Shown: positions 41,970 to 53,043 of the stretch, piece after piece
Position numbering within the stretch: position 1 is the first letter of the stretch
Layout of the letters: each line of letters begins with the position of its first letter
Assembly (NCBI RefSeq): GCF_000471905.2
Contig: NW_006499207.1
Coordinates: forward strand, 3,135,865 to 3,199,864
Direction of reading: 5' to 3'
Origin: Amborella trichopoda
Lineage: Eukaryota > Streptophyta > Magnoliopsida > Amborellales > Amborellaceae
DNA: 64,000 bases
Position numbers and translations under genes: made by a program
The notes under the pieces: model-generated
Seen by the model: the letters and a program-made list of their open reading frames with translations, nothing else
Told to the model about the DNA's origin: nothing
Database searches by the model: none

Positions 41970-43821
41970 TACATCCATGAGCCCATGAAAATAAGGAGAG
42001 ACTCGGTGATAGACTGGTCTCACGAGTTAATGAAGCCCCCGCAGACCAGGATTGCACAGAAAATAAAGCCTCCAGCCGGTCACCTGGGTGCGATTCCTTC
42101 GCACCAAAGAAGGACCCTTCACTGTAGCCCCATGATAGCAGCTGCAACGAGGGACCAGACTACTGGCATAGCTCTCAGAACGTCAAAAACCTGAGGACCA
42201 AATTTGGGCCCAATCCGACCTCCCTAGAGGGGTCTACGCTCTTGCGGCCTTGCAACTTATGGGTTTTACCATAGCGCAGTGCGGCTTCACCAAACCAATC
42301 CCGGAAATGGGGACTGCCATGATGTTTTCCAGCAATAACTTCGCCAACCCACTGTGCCTTTCTCTGAAGACAGATAGAGCTCAAACATTGATATGTTCCC
42401 GATCAAGCTAGCCTCGTCATTTTGACCTTTGGGGTACACTGTGGCGTGACCGAGAACCCCTATTGCTCTGAGAAGGAAGATGGCTGGAGAAACCAGGAAG
42501 AAAACATGGTTCAGCGAGCTCCAGATTCAATGAAGCATAGCTCAACATCCAAGCCATGGATTAATGTAAGGAAGAGTTCAGTAGAATCCCCTCACAAAGA
42601 GCTACATTCAAGTACAAATCTTGCATTCAATCCATGGTTCAATGAATGTAAGCCCATAGGTCACTAAAGAAGCAAATCGAGTAGGTTGCCGGAATCCCTT
42701 TCCTCGACAACCTTCAAACTTAGGAAATGCACAAATTGATAGCAAATTAGCCCAAACTTGGGAAAGATGACTGCAACAGCTTCCTCTTTGACTTGCAAGC
42801 AGAGCCAGGAGCCGAAACGATGCAGCTCGAAAATGGTCCCAATCAAGAGAAGAACAAAGATATGTCGTTGAAACAACCTAACAGTTGCCACAGGTTGCAG
42901 AACCACCTTCCAAGGTCTTCCCATGGCAAAGCAGCTTGCATGCAGGGACGGTCTTATCATTCCAGCAAAAGATCACAAGGGAATTTTTATCATTTGTGCC
43001 TAATTTTTTTATTTGTTTTGAATTTATTAAATTGTAATTGTGCTTGACTTTTCCGCATTCACCCCTGCTCGGTGAATCCGCTATATAAGCAAGCTTAACT
43101 CACTTGTAAGAGAGGGCTTTTAGACCTTGTTTTTAGAGAGACTCCATCATAACATTAGCCCTGAAGGTTGGGAAGAATCAAGGCTAGATTATGATTATTG
43201 GTTTGTCTTTCTTTGTGAGCCCCTAAGGGAGAGGAGAAGGAGAGAGGGAAATTTTTGAGGGAAAGAGTATACGCTTGAGTGCACGGTCCCGTGGGGATCT
43301 CGCTTGTGTGGGCCCCCCCACCTCTCCTAAGCCAAGTCATCTCTTCTCTCTCTCGCACTCTCTCTCACCTCCACGCGCGTGACCCCTGTCAGTGCAACAA
43401 CCCGCATCCATCTGCGAGCCCGAGTCTCATCCCTTAGGTTTCTCCACATCCCCTTCAACAGCCAGCAAGTCCCCTACATAAAAGGGGGCCAAGGAGGAGG
43501 GACATTCGGATCCCACTCCAAAAGCATAGAGAAAGCGAGAGGAGAGGGGTTGTAAGCTTGAAGAGGGCTCCCGTCCAAACCGTGCTGATAAACTCCAAAG
43601 GGCTATGTAATTTCTCTAAGAAAGCGATCCACTCGGGCTTTACCTTAACTTCCAAAGCAGAGTAAGGGCGTCCATGCCCCAGTGGCAAAAATCTCTCTCA
43701 TCGTCAGCCTCCTATTCGTTAATAAGAGGGCTCGCACTCTCGTCTCACACTGGACCTCTATGGTTGATTGAGAGAGGGTTCCGCCTGCCCTCCCGGAGGG
43801 AAACTAGGACCCCCGACATCA
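41970..43821 (+). mobile_element. 5' LTR-like region of Tat element E
   Basis: The region ends CGACATCA two bases before the PBS at 43824 and carries a clear core promoter, GAATCCGCTATATAAGCAAG, at 43073-43092. A pyrimidine- and purine-rich leader follows. The start was not located: the 3' LTR of the element begins TGTGGACACCCCC at 53044, and I do not find that start here. Either the 5' end is lost or the two ends come from different elements. Confidence 0.5.
43081..43088 (+). promoter_or_regulatory. TATA box of element E 5' LTR
   Basis: CTATATAA, with GCAAGCTTAACTCACTTG downstream, about 740 bases before the PBS. Orientation agrees with gag and pol of the element. Confidence 0.65.
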
Positions 43822-43823
43822 AC

Positions 43824-43842
43824 TGGCGACTCCACTAGGGAC
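43824..43842 (+). other. Primer binding site of element E
   Basis: TGGCGACTCCACTAGGGAC. It shares TGGCGACTCCA with the sites of elements A and B, which read on the opposite strand. Tat/Ogre type, probably tRNA-Arg, from memory. Confidence 0.8.
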
Positions 43843-45690
43843 ATGTTACCCTATCGTTGGCTCAAGCTATCTACAGGTACCAAGCTCTATTTCTCCTCTT
43901 TTCACTTCTACTATGGGTTTCGCTTATCCCTCTTTCCTCTGGGTTGGGGAGTTCTACATCCCCATACCCGTGGCTACTCATAGAGAGGCTCGACGGTTTG
44001 GTACTCCCTCCCGTACATGGCTTCTATGCGGCCATGCTGGCCCAGCCATCTGGGCTTTGGCCAAGGAAGTACGGGGCACGGGCCCTCAAGCCCCTCGCCA
44101 TGCCCCTTCCAGCGTCAAGGGAAGACCCCTCCATGCCCACTGTGTGGGCGACTCTACTGTCGCTCCCTCACTCAAGGACCATGTTGCTGACGAGCACCCT
44201 GTCAGCAACAGGCCACAAAGTGGCCCCCGTGTCGTCACTCCTCCTCACCCGGCCGGTCCTCATAGGACTGTCATCGTTGCAAGTAGCTGAAAGGTGACCC
44301 CGCTTGTGTAAGACAGGGGTGTCGCCAACACCAGTAGCGTCGCGCACAAACCACCTTCTGTCAACTCTCGTCTCAGCCATCACAGTTACTCCACCATGCG
44401 TATCTATATCTACAAACTTCCCGTGGACCGACCGCCATAACAATGAATCAGCACAAGCGGCAGCGTACCCCAATCCCTCAAGAATTTTCGAGTCACTTTC
44501 AACCTGGGCATAGTGCTACTGGCTCTGATGCCACCTGCGCCATGCATATCAGCCCCATGGCTCAGGGCAGCCCAAAAGCTGGCCCCCGACCGACACGTAA
44601 CTTTCGAGAAAATCGAAAGTCCCCCAAACAAGCACACATGCACTCTAGGTGCCCAACGGTCTCACCAGGTAAACGAGTGGCTATGACACACACTCCTCCC
44701 TCACCACACAAGGGGTTGGCCCTATGGCTGCCCCAAATACCACTGTGGATTGTGCACACACATGTATGTCCAAGGAAACTCCCTTTTGTGAAAAGGAACA
44801 AAAGCCCATTGCTCTACTTGCCACTACCACGCCACTCACTGTGTGGTACTCAAAGAAGTTCCCATCGAGTATCGTCCTCGCTATTCCAAGCTCCCTGCAT
44901 GAACAATCCGGTTCTCCGAGGAATACTTGGATTAGAAGGGCGCCCTCAATGATGGTAGCGCAATGCATCGGGGGCAAGGGCAAGAGCCCTAGGGGAGCAA
45001 CAATAGCCGAAGCAGCATAACACTCATAGCCAGGTGACGCTACGTGCATCGACATCAGAATAGATTGAAGACGCAGGATCGGGCATGGGGCCTCTCCTCG
45101 TGTTCTCCTAGGCCAAAGAGGAGAGGTGGGGTGGGAAGCCTTGTCGAGTCACATGTCTCACATAGAGCATCGAGTTATCAGTCAAGTCAGAATCAGAGGA
45201 CCTCTTTAGCCCATGACCAACAAAGTCATGTGAGTTTGACGCCGCCAGCGAGCTGGCATCGTCAATCTTCTCATCCTCCAACTCCTATAGATCCGACTCG
45301 ACCACATAACCATCCATCCCATAGTCAGTCCAGACCTGACCCTCCACAAGTTATGTGTAGTCATCTACCCGTGCAGCCTCTTCAGACCACCCCAGTTCCA
45401 TGCCATTAGTCACAGGCAACCTATTCGGCTCCTATTCCAACTCAGTATCCCCCAAGTCAGCCATATTAGTCGACTTCATAATTATTATTATTATTATCCC
45501 TCCGATTGCAATCTCAGCCTCTAGTCACCCGTACCTGGGATATCCTATGCACTAGGCCCCGACTGTTCATTTTCAGGCCTCGACACCGGCTTATTAGCCT
45601 CCGGCTCCTCTAGTCTAAGCTCAAACTTACCCATACCATCATTCAACCATCCTACAGGCGCCACCTATGTCTAGTCTAGTGTACTTGCAT
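43843..45690 (+). other. Element E leader
   Basis: About 1.8 kb with several overlapping open frames (for example 44443-44952, 45044-45409), none with a recognisable domain. It is Pro-, Ser- and His-rich in translation. A short ATT microsatellite sits at 45478-45497. It is probably 5' untranslated sequence plus the decayed N-terminal part of gag, as long leaders are usual in Tat elements. Confidence 0.45.
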
Positions 45691-46935
45691 CACAAATTAT
45701 GCATCAGCCTCAAGCAACCAACCGACTCCTGAGTCGATTGAGCTCGCTCAACTGAAAGGTGAATTAGCCACATTTAAAGAGACCATGGTTAAGATCGGAG
45801 ATCCAAATATAATCCCTCCATGATCTTATGTCAAGGATGTTCTCGAGGATGTCGAACCCCTTCCTTCGGGTTTCGTGTTTCCAAAGTTTGAAAATAAGGT
45901 CAGCGGGAAGGGTGACCCTAATAATCACGTCACCGCTTACTTGTTGACTGTTCCTGAATTAAAAGACAAACCAAGTTGTCTGAAGGCCATGTTTCAATAC
46001 ACTCTCTCTAGACCACCTTTAACATGGTTATGAGAAATAATATCCAAGTACCCTGAGCAGACTCTTGACGAATTGTTTCTATGATTCAACGAACAATATC
46101 AAGGGACCAAGCAACAACCAATGACCCTCGGGTAGTTGGTTGCGACCAAACAAAGCATTGAGGAGTCAATCGATTCTAGGAATCTGCATCAAAGGTCATC
46201 GATTGTGCACTTCTCGAGACCTCTCAAATGAGCATGTGCTTAGAGAACTCCCTACCAGAGTACATGAATTTCCTTAGTCATGGTTTGCGACCATTCGCAT
46301 TTCAACAGATGATAGATCAAGTTGCTTTCTATGTAAGGTCAAAGGTCGCCACTTCCAGTGCAAAGTTTTAGAACTCAGCAGTGGTCATACCATCACAGAC
46401 TAAAACAAGGGGCAATTATAACAACAATCACAAAAGAATAATACTACTCCCCAGGTTGGCCAGATTGTTGCTGCACCAAGTCCTCCCCATGCTCAAAAGA
46501 TAAATGATAAGCCTAGGGGCACCAGTAGGACCAATATCTTCTACTTCAGTAATAACACAAACACTAAATACATGAGGCCCTTTCTAGAAAACCGTCCACC
46601 ACTGCAGGAACTCTCTCCGTGAAATTAACTAACATCCTGCAAGCAGGGCTCATTGTTCATCCAAACCCTGTTCAACCAAAGTATGAGGTTAAAGATAAAT
46701 CCAGATGGTGTGGATACCATAGAAATCACACCCATAGCACTCAAGACTATTATAACTTAAAGCCCATCATCCAGGAACTTATAGATAAGGGTGTTATCAA
46801 CTACACTCCCACCGATGCACCGGTGGAGGCCTCTAATAAGAAGATGGGAATATTTGCCAATCCACTCCTGAATAATGGCAAGAAAGTTGAAATTGAATCC
46901 CCAAGGAGGCCAAATCAGTTGTCATTACAATGATT
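45690..46935 (+). pseudogene. gag: Element E gag
   Basis: Pieces in order: AQLKGELATFKETMVKIGDP, LPSGFVFPKFENKVSGKGDP, HVTAYLLTVPELKDKPSCLK, FQYTLSRPPLTWL, SKYPEQTLDELF, FNEQYQGTKQQPMTL. These form a Retrotrans_gag domain broken by stops near 45823, 46033, 46081 and 46131. The open end 46619-46933 carries WCGYHRNHTHSTQDYY, the Tat-type CxYH...H...C motif with the last Cys changed to Tyr. Then LKPIIQELIDKGVINYTP. Confidence 0.8.
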
Positions 46936-47343
46936 GAAGATAAGCTAAACAGGGGTGACGTTAAAGTGAAAAACCATAAGGATACCCAGGAAAATCTCCT
47001 TGTTTCCCTTTGGGATCATGCCAACTTCAAAAGAAAAGAAGCCGTAGTTAACAGAGATCCATGCATAAACATGATTTCAATTAACCGACACTACACTCCT
47101 TCTCAAGATGACAAAGCTGAAAATCCTGGAGAATCTAGACCAGGTGTCATCGTCGTGGCAAGTAAAAACCCTCAAGAGGTTGACCACCTCACGAGGAGAG
47201 GAAGTCACTTCAATCCACCTCGATTGATGCCCGACACTCTAGAGGAAAGAGTAGGGAATCTTCCCATTGTTGATCAAAATCCCAGCATGCCCAATGAAAC
47301 AACAAAGGAACAAGAAACAGACACTAATGAGCCTATCACATAG
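46930..47343 (+). pseudogene. Element E gag-protease linker
   Basis: A 137-residue open stretch, hydrophilic and without domain (for example MISINRHYTPSQDDKAEN, PGVIVVASKNPQEV). It begins four bases before the end of the previous frame. By position it is the spacer between gag and protease. Ends with a stop at 47341. Confidence 0.55.
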
Positions 47344-47391
47344 GACAACTTTCCTGCTCATCTCAGTAAAATTCCAGCATCCATTTCTATC

Positions 47392-47870
47392 ATGGATCTA
47401 ATGAAGAACTCGCCCATTCATCGGGCCCAAATTGAGGAAGTACTTGGAAGGACTCATGTCCCTACCCATACTAGACCCGAAGAGATAAGCAACATGATCA
47501 ATCTTTTAACGACACCGACCCCCTTTACATTTACTGATGATGACATACCTCCAAGATTCGATCCTTTTCACACCCATCCATTTTATATCACTGTTTTTAT
47601 GAGCGGTAATGAAATCATGGTTAACAATGGGGCATCGCTGAACATCTGTCCTTTGGAAACTATTCTAATAGTAGGGTTGTCACGAATAGAACTTAAGGTC
47701 TCAAACATCTCAATTGCAGCCTATGATGGGGCTCAAAGAGAAACCTTAGGGATCATCCACCTCACTCTTAAGATTGGGCAGGTTGTCCAAATGGTGAGGT
47801 TTTATGTCCTTGACATTGAACCTTCCTTGCAATCTACTCATTGGCAATCCTTGGCTATATGAAAATATTG
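47392..47870 (+). pseudogene. pol: Element E protease
   Basis: 156 residues. Upstream part: MDLMKNSPIHRAQIEEVLGR. Retropepsin segment: FYITVFMSGNEIMVNNGASL, then NICPLETI. The active-site Asp of the D-N-G triad is Asn (AAC within GTTAACAATGGG). Then SNISIAAYDGAQRETLGIIH and LTLKIGQVVQMVRFYVLDIE, the typical flap and second half. The YNxLLGRPW block is garbled (SLQSTHWQSLAI, with a frame change near 47860 leading to NPWLYENIVV-type text). Confidence 0.75.
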
Positions 47871-48860
47871 TTGTGGCCTTCACTTTGCATCAATGCTTGA
47901 AGTTCCCAATTGTTAGAGAGTGGTTCGCGTATGTTCAGATGCAGTCAAAGCAGAAAAAGAGAAACTCTTTGAAAATTTGAAAATCCAAGAGATCCCACTT
48001 CTAACGTATAAGGAAAATTGTGCCATGATCCATGAAACGTGTGAAGTGTCTGAAAAATTGAAAAATTGTTGTAGTCATTATGATTTCGGTTCATGCACGA
48101 CATGGAATACGCTATTAGCTCAGGGGTACTGCCCTGGTTCTTGCCTTGGAAAAGATGGGCAAGGTGTTGCTGGGGCAATTACTCAGTCCACTCATGCTAA
48201 AGTAGACACCAACGATTGAAGAGGGTTGGGTTGCACACTTTCTAAGCTTCAATGCAAACTCAAATCTTCTCGACATCCAGTTTTTATTCTTGGAGGAATT
48301 CAAAGTCTTGACCACTGAAGGACCGAATCTCTTCCAAAACCGAAGATCATAATTGAAATTCCTCTAGAAGAAGAGCTCTTAAAATAACAACTTTCCTGGC
48401 TTACACTTGGAGCCCATATTGTGGCTACCACCTCCTCAGCTCCCAAGCAAATTAGGGCAATTAATGGAAATTGGAGAATTACTCCCCTATCTATTGAATC
48501 CATCAAGGGGATACAACGACACTTTCAAGTCCCTGTGCGAAAAAACAGGCATGCTGCACAAAGCCTCTCTAACACCATAACCTTTCCGATTGTAGAAAAT
48601 GCAGTCAAGACCCTTGACAAACCCAATGAAAACTTAAACGAAGTCCAGGAAGAAAATGAAAATGAAACAAATGAGGATAAAATTTCAAGGAAGATGAAGA
48701 ACCTCCCACTGAGGAACTCATGTTCTTAGACATTAATCTTGGAACTAAGAAAGATCCGAAGATCACAAGAATGGGAAGCTCTCTGTAATCAGAAGAACAA
48801 GACAAGAAGATCTCCCATGTAAATGAAGACATTGACATATTTTCCTGGTCCTATGAAGAT
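47871..48860 (+). pseudogene. Element E protease-RT linker
   Basis: Open pieces 47920-48219 and 48421-48729 and fragments between. The early part (QCLKFPIVREWFAYVQM-like) follows the usual protease end of Tat elements. The rest is acidic and Asn/Glu-rich (NENLNEVQEENENETNEDKI). A stretch near 48850 (SWSYEDMPGLNVELVRHHL) is the conserved start of RT. Confidence 0.5.
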
Positions 48861-49783
48861 ATGCCTGGCTTAAATGTCGAATTGGTACGACACCATCTTG
48901 TACTCCATGAAGGGCCAAGAGCCATCAAACAGAAACTACGTCAAGAAAATACTCACTTGGAGTTGAAGATAAAAGAAGAGATTGACAAACTTTTAAAGGC
49001 AAAGTTCATCTTACCTATAGACTACCTAGATTGGTTAGCCAATATCGTAGTAGTTCCTAAGAAAGATGGGAGAATCAGAGTTTGTATCGACTATAGGGAC
49101 CTGAATAAAGCATGTCCAAAGCATGACTTTCCTCTTCCAAATATAGATGCACTAGTTGACAACACTACAGGACACCAAATGCTATCCTTCATGGACGGTT
49201 TCTCTGGCTACAATAAGATCCTCATGGCAAAAGAAAACCAAAAAAAGACTTCCTTCATCACGCAATGGGGGACATACTGATATAGAGTCATGCCTTTTGG
49301 TCTTAAAAATGCCGGGGCAACCTACCAAAGAGCCGTGACATCTATATTTCATGACTTGATGGGTGACTTTATGGAAGACTATGTGGATGACATCTTCGTC
49401 AAATCCAAAACTCGGGATGCCCATCATCCCAACTTGAAAAGAGTATTTGACTAACTTCGAGCACATCAATTAAAGCTGAATCCACAAAAGTGCGCCTTCG
49501 GTTCTGAGTCTGGCAAGCTACTTGGCTTCATTATGAGCCAAACAGGAATAGAAGTGGACCCAATGAAAATTAAGGCTTTCTCAGAAATGCTAAATCCAAA
49601 GAATATTCGAGAAATTTGTGGGATGCAAGGTAGAATACAGGTTATCCGGAGACTTTTATCTAAATTAGCTGAGAAATGTAGCCCATTAAATCGTCTTTTA
49701 AAGAAGGACACCCCGTTTATCTGGGATGAGATATGTCAAAAATTCTCTCACTGTATAAGGGAGTACCTTTCTAAGCACCGATC
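48830..49783 (+). pseudogene. pol: Element E reverse transcriptase
   Basis: RT motifs in order: YEDMPGLNVELVRHHL, EIDKLLKAKFILPIDYLDWL, NIVVVPKKDGRIRVCIDYRD, LNKACPKHDFPLPNIDAL, MLSFMDGFSGYNKILMAKEN. A TGA stop at 49278-49280 precedes YRVMPFGLKNAGATYQRAV and the catalytic EDYVDDIFVKS (about 49375-49410). A further stop lies near 49452 before LKLNPQKCAFGSESGKLLGF. Then the thumb/connection (PMKIKAFSEMLNPKNIREI; CSPLNRLLKKDTPFIWDE). Core Asp residues are retained; stops alone disable it. Confidence 0.92.
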
Positions 49784-50150
49784 TTGAGTCCACTTGATCA
49801 CAACAAACCTTTATTCCTTTACCTTGCAGTGACAAATAAGACAATGGGGGTGATGTTAGGGCAATATAATGACCAAGGAAAAGAGAAGACCATCTACTAC
49901 ATCAGTAAGACAATGATTGACTATGAAATACGATACTCAGATGTGGAAAAACATTTTCTAACCTTAGTGTGGCCAACTCAAAATATCCAAGATGGATCCA
50001 CTCAAGTATCTGCTAGAAAGATATTTTTTAAATGGACGATTAGCCAAATGGAGAATGATCCTAAGTGAATTTGACATCAAATATGTTGCTCATAAATCAG
50101 TCAAGGGGCGAGCAATTTCCAATCATTTAGTTGAACATGCCTTACCTGAC
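49784..50150 (+). pseudogene. pol: Element E RNase H (gypsy type)
   Basis: LDHNKPLFLYLAVTNKTMGV, MLGQYNDQGKEKTIYYISKT, DYEIRYSDVEKHFLTLVWPT, then at about 49990 a frame change into MDPLKYLLERYFLNGRLAKW, LSEFDIKYVAHKSVKGRAIS. The segment that normally joins the two (about 15 residues) is missing, so a small deletion caused the frameshift. Confidence 0.85.
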
Positions 50151-50745
50151 TGTGTCACCATCAAAATAGATCTCCCTGATGTGGACCTCTTTGTCATTGA
50201 GGATCCCATTTGGGATTTATACTTCGATAGGGCTAGGAATGAATACGACACTGGTGTCGGAGTCATCCAATGCTCTCCAGAGAAAATAATGTTTCCATCC
50301 TCTCCAGGTCTCAATTTTCCCTACACAAGCAACATTGCAGAATATAAACCTTAATAGCTGGTCTCGAGAATGCTTGTGAACTCCGAATTGAACAATTATG
50401 GGTCATGGGCAATTCTTTGCTTGTTATAAATCAAATTAAGAGAGAATGGAAGGTTAAAGACAAAAGCTCTTGCTCTACCGGGACTCAATTGTAAAATTGT
50501 CAAAATGCTTCAAAAAAGTAACCTTTCAACATGTGATTCGGGAAAACAACCGCTTCGCCAATACCTTGGTCACTCTCGCATCAGTGGTGGACATTCCTCC
50601 CCAAATGAGTGTCCAACCATTCTACATTAGATACAAGAGTGATCATTCTCCTCCCAAGATGGAGTCAGAAGGGCAAGATCAAGAATCAAAGAGGGGAGAA
50701 GAAGTGTTCACCCTCGGTGCCAACCAAATAGTCAAGGTATCATGA
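50150..50745 (+). pseudogene. Element E archaeal-type RNase H (second RNase H)
   Basis: WDLYFDRARNEYDTGVGVIQ, LNFPYTSNIAEYKP (stop at 50353), then in the next frame LIAGLENACELRIEQLWVMG, NSLLVINQIKREWKVKD. After another shift come FKKVTFQHVIRENNRFANTL and VTLASVV. This is the extra aRNH domain that marks the Tat lineage. First Asp (YFD) and Glu (IAE) are present, but the GDS Asp is Asn (GNS). The region after VTLAS runs out near 50745. Confidence 0.8.
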
Positions 50746-51550
50746 TGTATCAGTCTTACTCAACTGAATATTTCACAAAGTGGGCCAAGGCTGCTACATT
50801 AACCAAAATAGTAGGACAACATGTAACCAGATTTATTACAAACAACATCATCCAGAGATTTAGAGTCCCCAAAATGATTATTAGTGATAATGCCACCAAC
50901 TTTAAAAATGAAAAGCTAGCAAAGATGTGTAAAAGATTTGGAATCGAGCATAAGTTCTCTTTACCCTATTATCCCCAAGGCAATGGTCAAGCAGAAGCGA
51001 CCAACAAAGCCTTCCTGAAGATCATCAATCCAACCATAGAAGGTGGCAAGGATTGGCATGAAAAATTACAAGCTGCACTCTGGGCTTATATAACCACTGA
51101 GAAAACAGCATCAGGGAGGACTCCCTACTCATTACTTTATGGCATATAGGCAGTACTTCCAATCGAAGTGGAAATACCCTCTCCTAGTGTACTTGCTCAC
51201 AAAGAATCCAACTATAAGCAATAGACAGAACAAGACTAGCCACTCTCAAAACCCTAGATGAGAGACGACTACGAGTAGCTGACAAAATGATATTCTATCA
51301 TCACAAAATTGAGCGAGCATATAGAAAGAAGGTCACACTCCGAGAATTCAGAGTTGGGGATCTAGTTCTAAAGAAAATATTTCGTTCGACAATGAATCCT
51401 CACCCATTAGGAAAGTTCAAGCCTAAATGGGAAGGACCATATGTCATAACCCAACCCATTCAGGCAATTACTACAAACTCAGGAACCTTGAAGGGAAAGA
51501 ACTGAATGATCCTATCAATGCTATGCACATCAAGAAATACTACCACTGAA
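50742..51550 (+). pseudogene. pol: Element E integrase core
   Basis: STEYFTKWAKAATL, FRVPKMIISDNATNF, HKFSLPYYPQGNGQAEATNK, AALWAYITTEKTASGRTPYS. A stop at 51147-51149 precedes AVLPIEVEIPSPSVL, and after further stops come YRKKVTLREFRVGDLVLKKI and FKPKWEGPYVI. The first catalytic Asp (normally DYFTKW) is Glu; the second Asp (SDN) and Glu (QAE) remain. The zinc-binding N-terminus is missing between 50745 and here. No chromodomain, as expected for Tat. Confidence 0.88.
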
Positions 51551-53030
51551 AAAACAAAAAAAAAAAAGGGGGAAAATGAGCTTAGCCGACCTAGCACGAG
51601 ATAAAGGACTAAGATGCTAAGTGTGACTTCGAGTCTGAAGATCAAAGCTTGAGTGAAGTAATCCAAGGTGGAAAGATTCTATTAAGAGTTCGACATCCTT
51701 TGTCAAGGAAGTATCAGATACCAACTAGGGGTAAGGAAAATCTAAGGATAACCAAGACTGAGACCTCCCTGCCACTTAGAAGAAGGAAGGATGATCGAGT
51801 TGTTATCTGTTTTTTTTTAGGACGAAGTGCCACAAGAAAGAAAAAAAGACACTGAGCAGAACACCCGAAAGGGACTTTAGCACCAGAGAAACAAAAAAAA
51901 AAAAAAAATTCCGTTGTGCTAAAAATTTTAAAGGAACTCCAAGCATTGAAAAAAAGGCTATCGGGATGAACACCCGAAAGGGACCCCGGGCAATAGCAAA
52001 ATAGAACTTCTTTATCTTTTCGTCTCTTCTAAAAAATTGGAAGTCTAAGGATATTTTGAGCACTTTGAGGTACATCTCATATTATTTAAGAGACCAGTTT
52101 GCTCGAAAAAACAAGGAAAAGTCTCCCTTAAATTGTGACTTAAGAGCTAAGATTGGAAGATGAGGAAGTACTTAGTGATTCCTTATCCTGAAAGTCCCAA
52201 GTAGAGGCTCGACAAGCTCATAAAAAATATATATATATAAGACGAAGGAAAAGAAGAAGAGAGCTCCATGGTAATATGAGCCTAAACTGCTTACCAAAAC
52301 TTGTTTTTCAAAATTTCTCATCCATCTTCAAAATTTCCCCTATGTGTTTCGTGACTTTTCAAAAACCTTAATTTCTTTTGGTTAAAACATAGCCCGAAAC
52401 TTTGTTTCTATTTCAAAGTTCAATCTATCTACAAAACTTTCTTAAATGTTTTTAAAAAATGAAGGAATTTCATGGAGGCTTGGATATGATGCGTCCGTCG
52501 CCACCAAATCCTGGATTGTCATGCTTGCAAAACCATAGGAAAATAGAGACCAACCAATAGATTCCGATACCAAAAACCCTGAACCTATGGACCCAAGAAT
52601 CAGAATTGAAGGCCCACAAGAAGTTCAATTAGCCAGAAATTCATCATCCCAACAATTCTTCTAAATCAAAGTTTCATTCGATTGGAGAATTAGACCCCAA
52701 GAAAAAGGTCTAAAGTCGAAGAGGACTACACTAGCTGCTTCTCAGGTAGCATTGGAGTGACTACAACAAGGAGTGTCACCGGCTAAATGATAGTACGGTT
52801 CGTGTTGACTGTCACTTCGGATCCCAATTGTCAGAGACCTCTCAATCGCATTGCCTCAAATATAGTAGCGCCAGTTCGATTTCTTATTGATCAAAAGTAT
52901 CCATCGGCGTACCGCCAACTCGAAGGGTACTGGTCATCCAAAAGAATGATCCCTCAAAAAATGTTTTCCGTCCCCCCATGTCTCAGGTGTCTACTTCTTT
53001 TTCATTCACCTGATGCTCCAGGTGAATGTC
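51551..53030 (+). other. Element E 3' interior
   Basis: About 1.5 kb. Contains a short A/G run at 51556-51574 and two copies of ACACCCGAAAGGGAC (51861-51875 and 51970-51984). Near 52870-53035 is a translated stretch SAYRQLEGYWSSKRMIPQKM. An extra ORF is common here in Tat elements, but none is intact or recognised. Confidence 0.5.
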
Positions 53031-53043
53031 AAAGAGGGGCAAC
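53031..53043 (+). other. Element E polypurine tract
   Basis: AAAGAGGGGCAAC directly before TGTGGACACC. From memory, a GGGGCA(A/T)-type tract followed by TGT(G/A)GACACC is a common Tat PPT/LTR junction. Confidence 0.75.

Noticed and set aside
43857-44297. 146-residue plus-strand frame after the element E PBS, with an overlapping 125-residue frame
   Set aside because: Two frames are open over the same GC-rich leader, with no domain and no agreement with Tat gag. Composition explains it.
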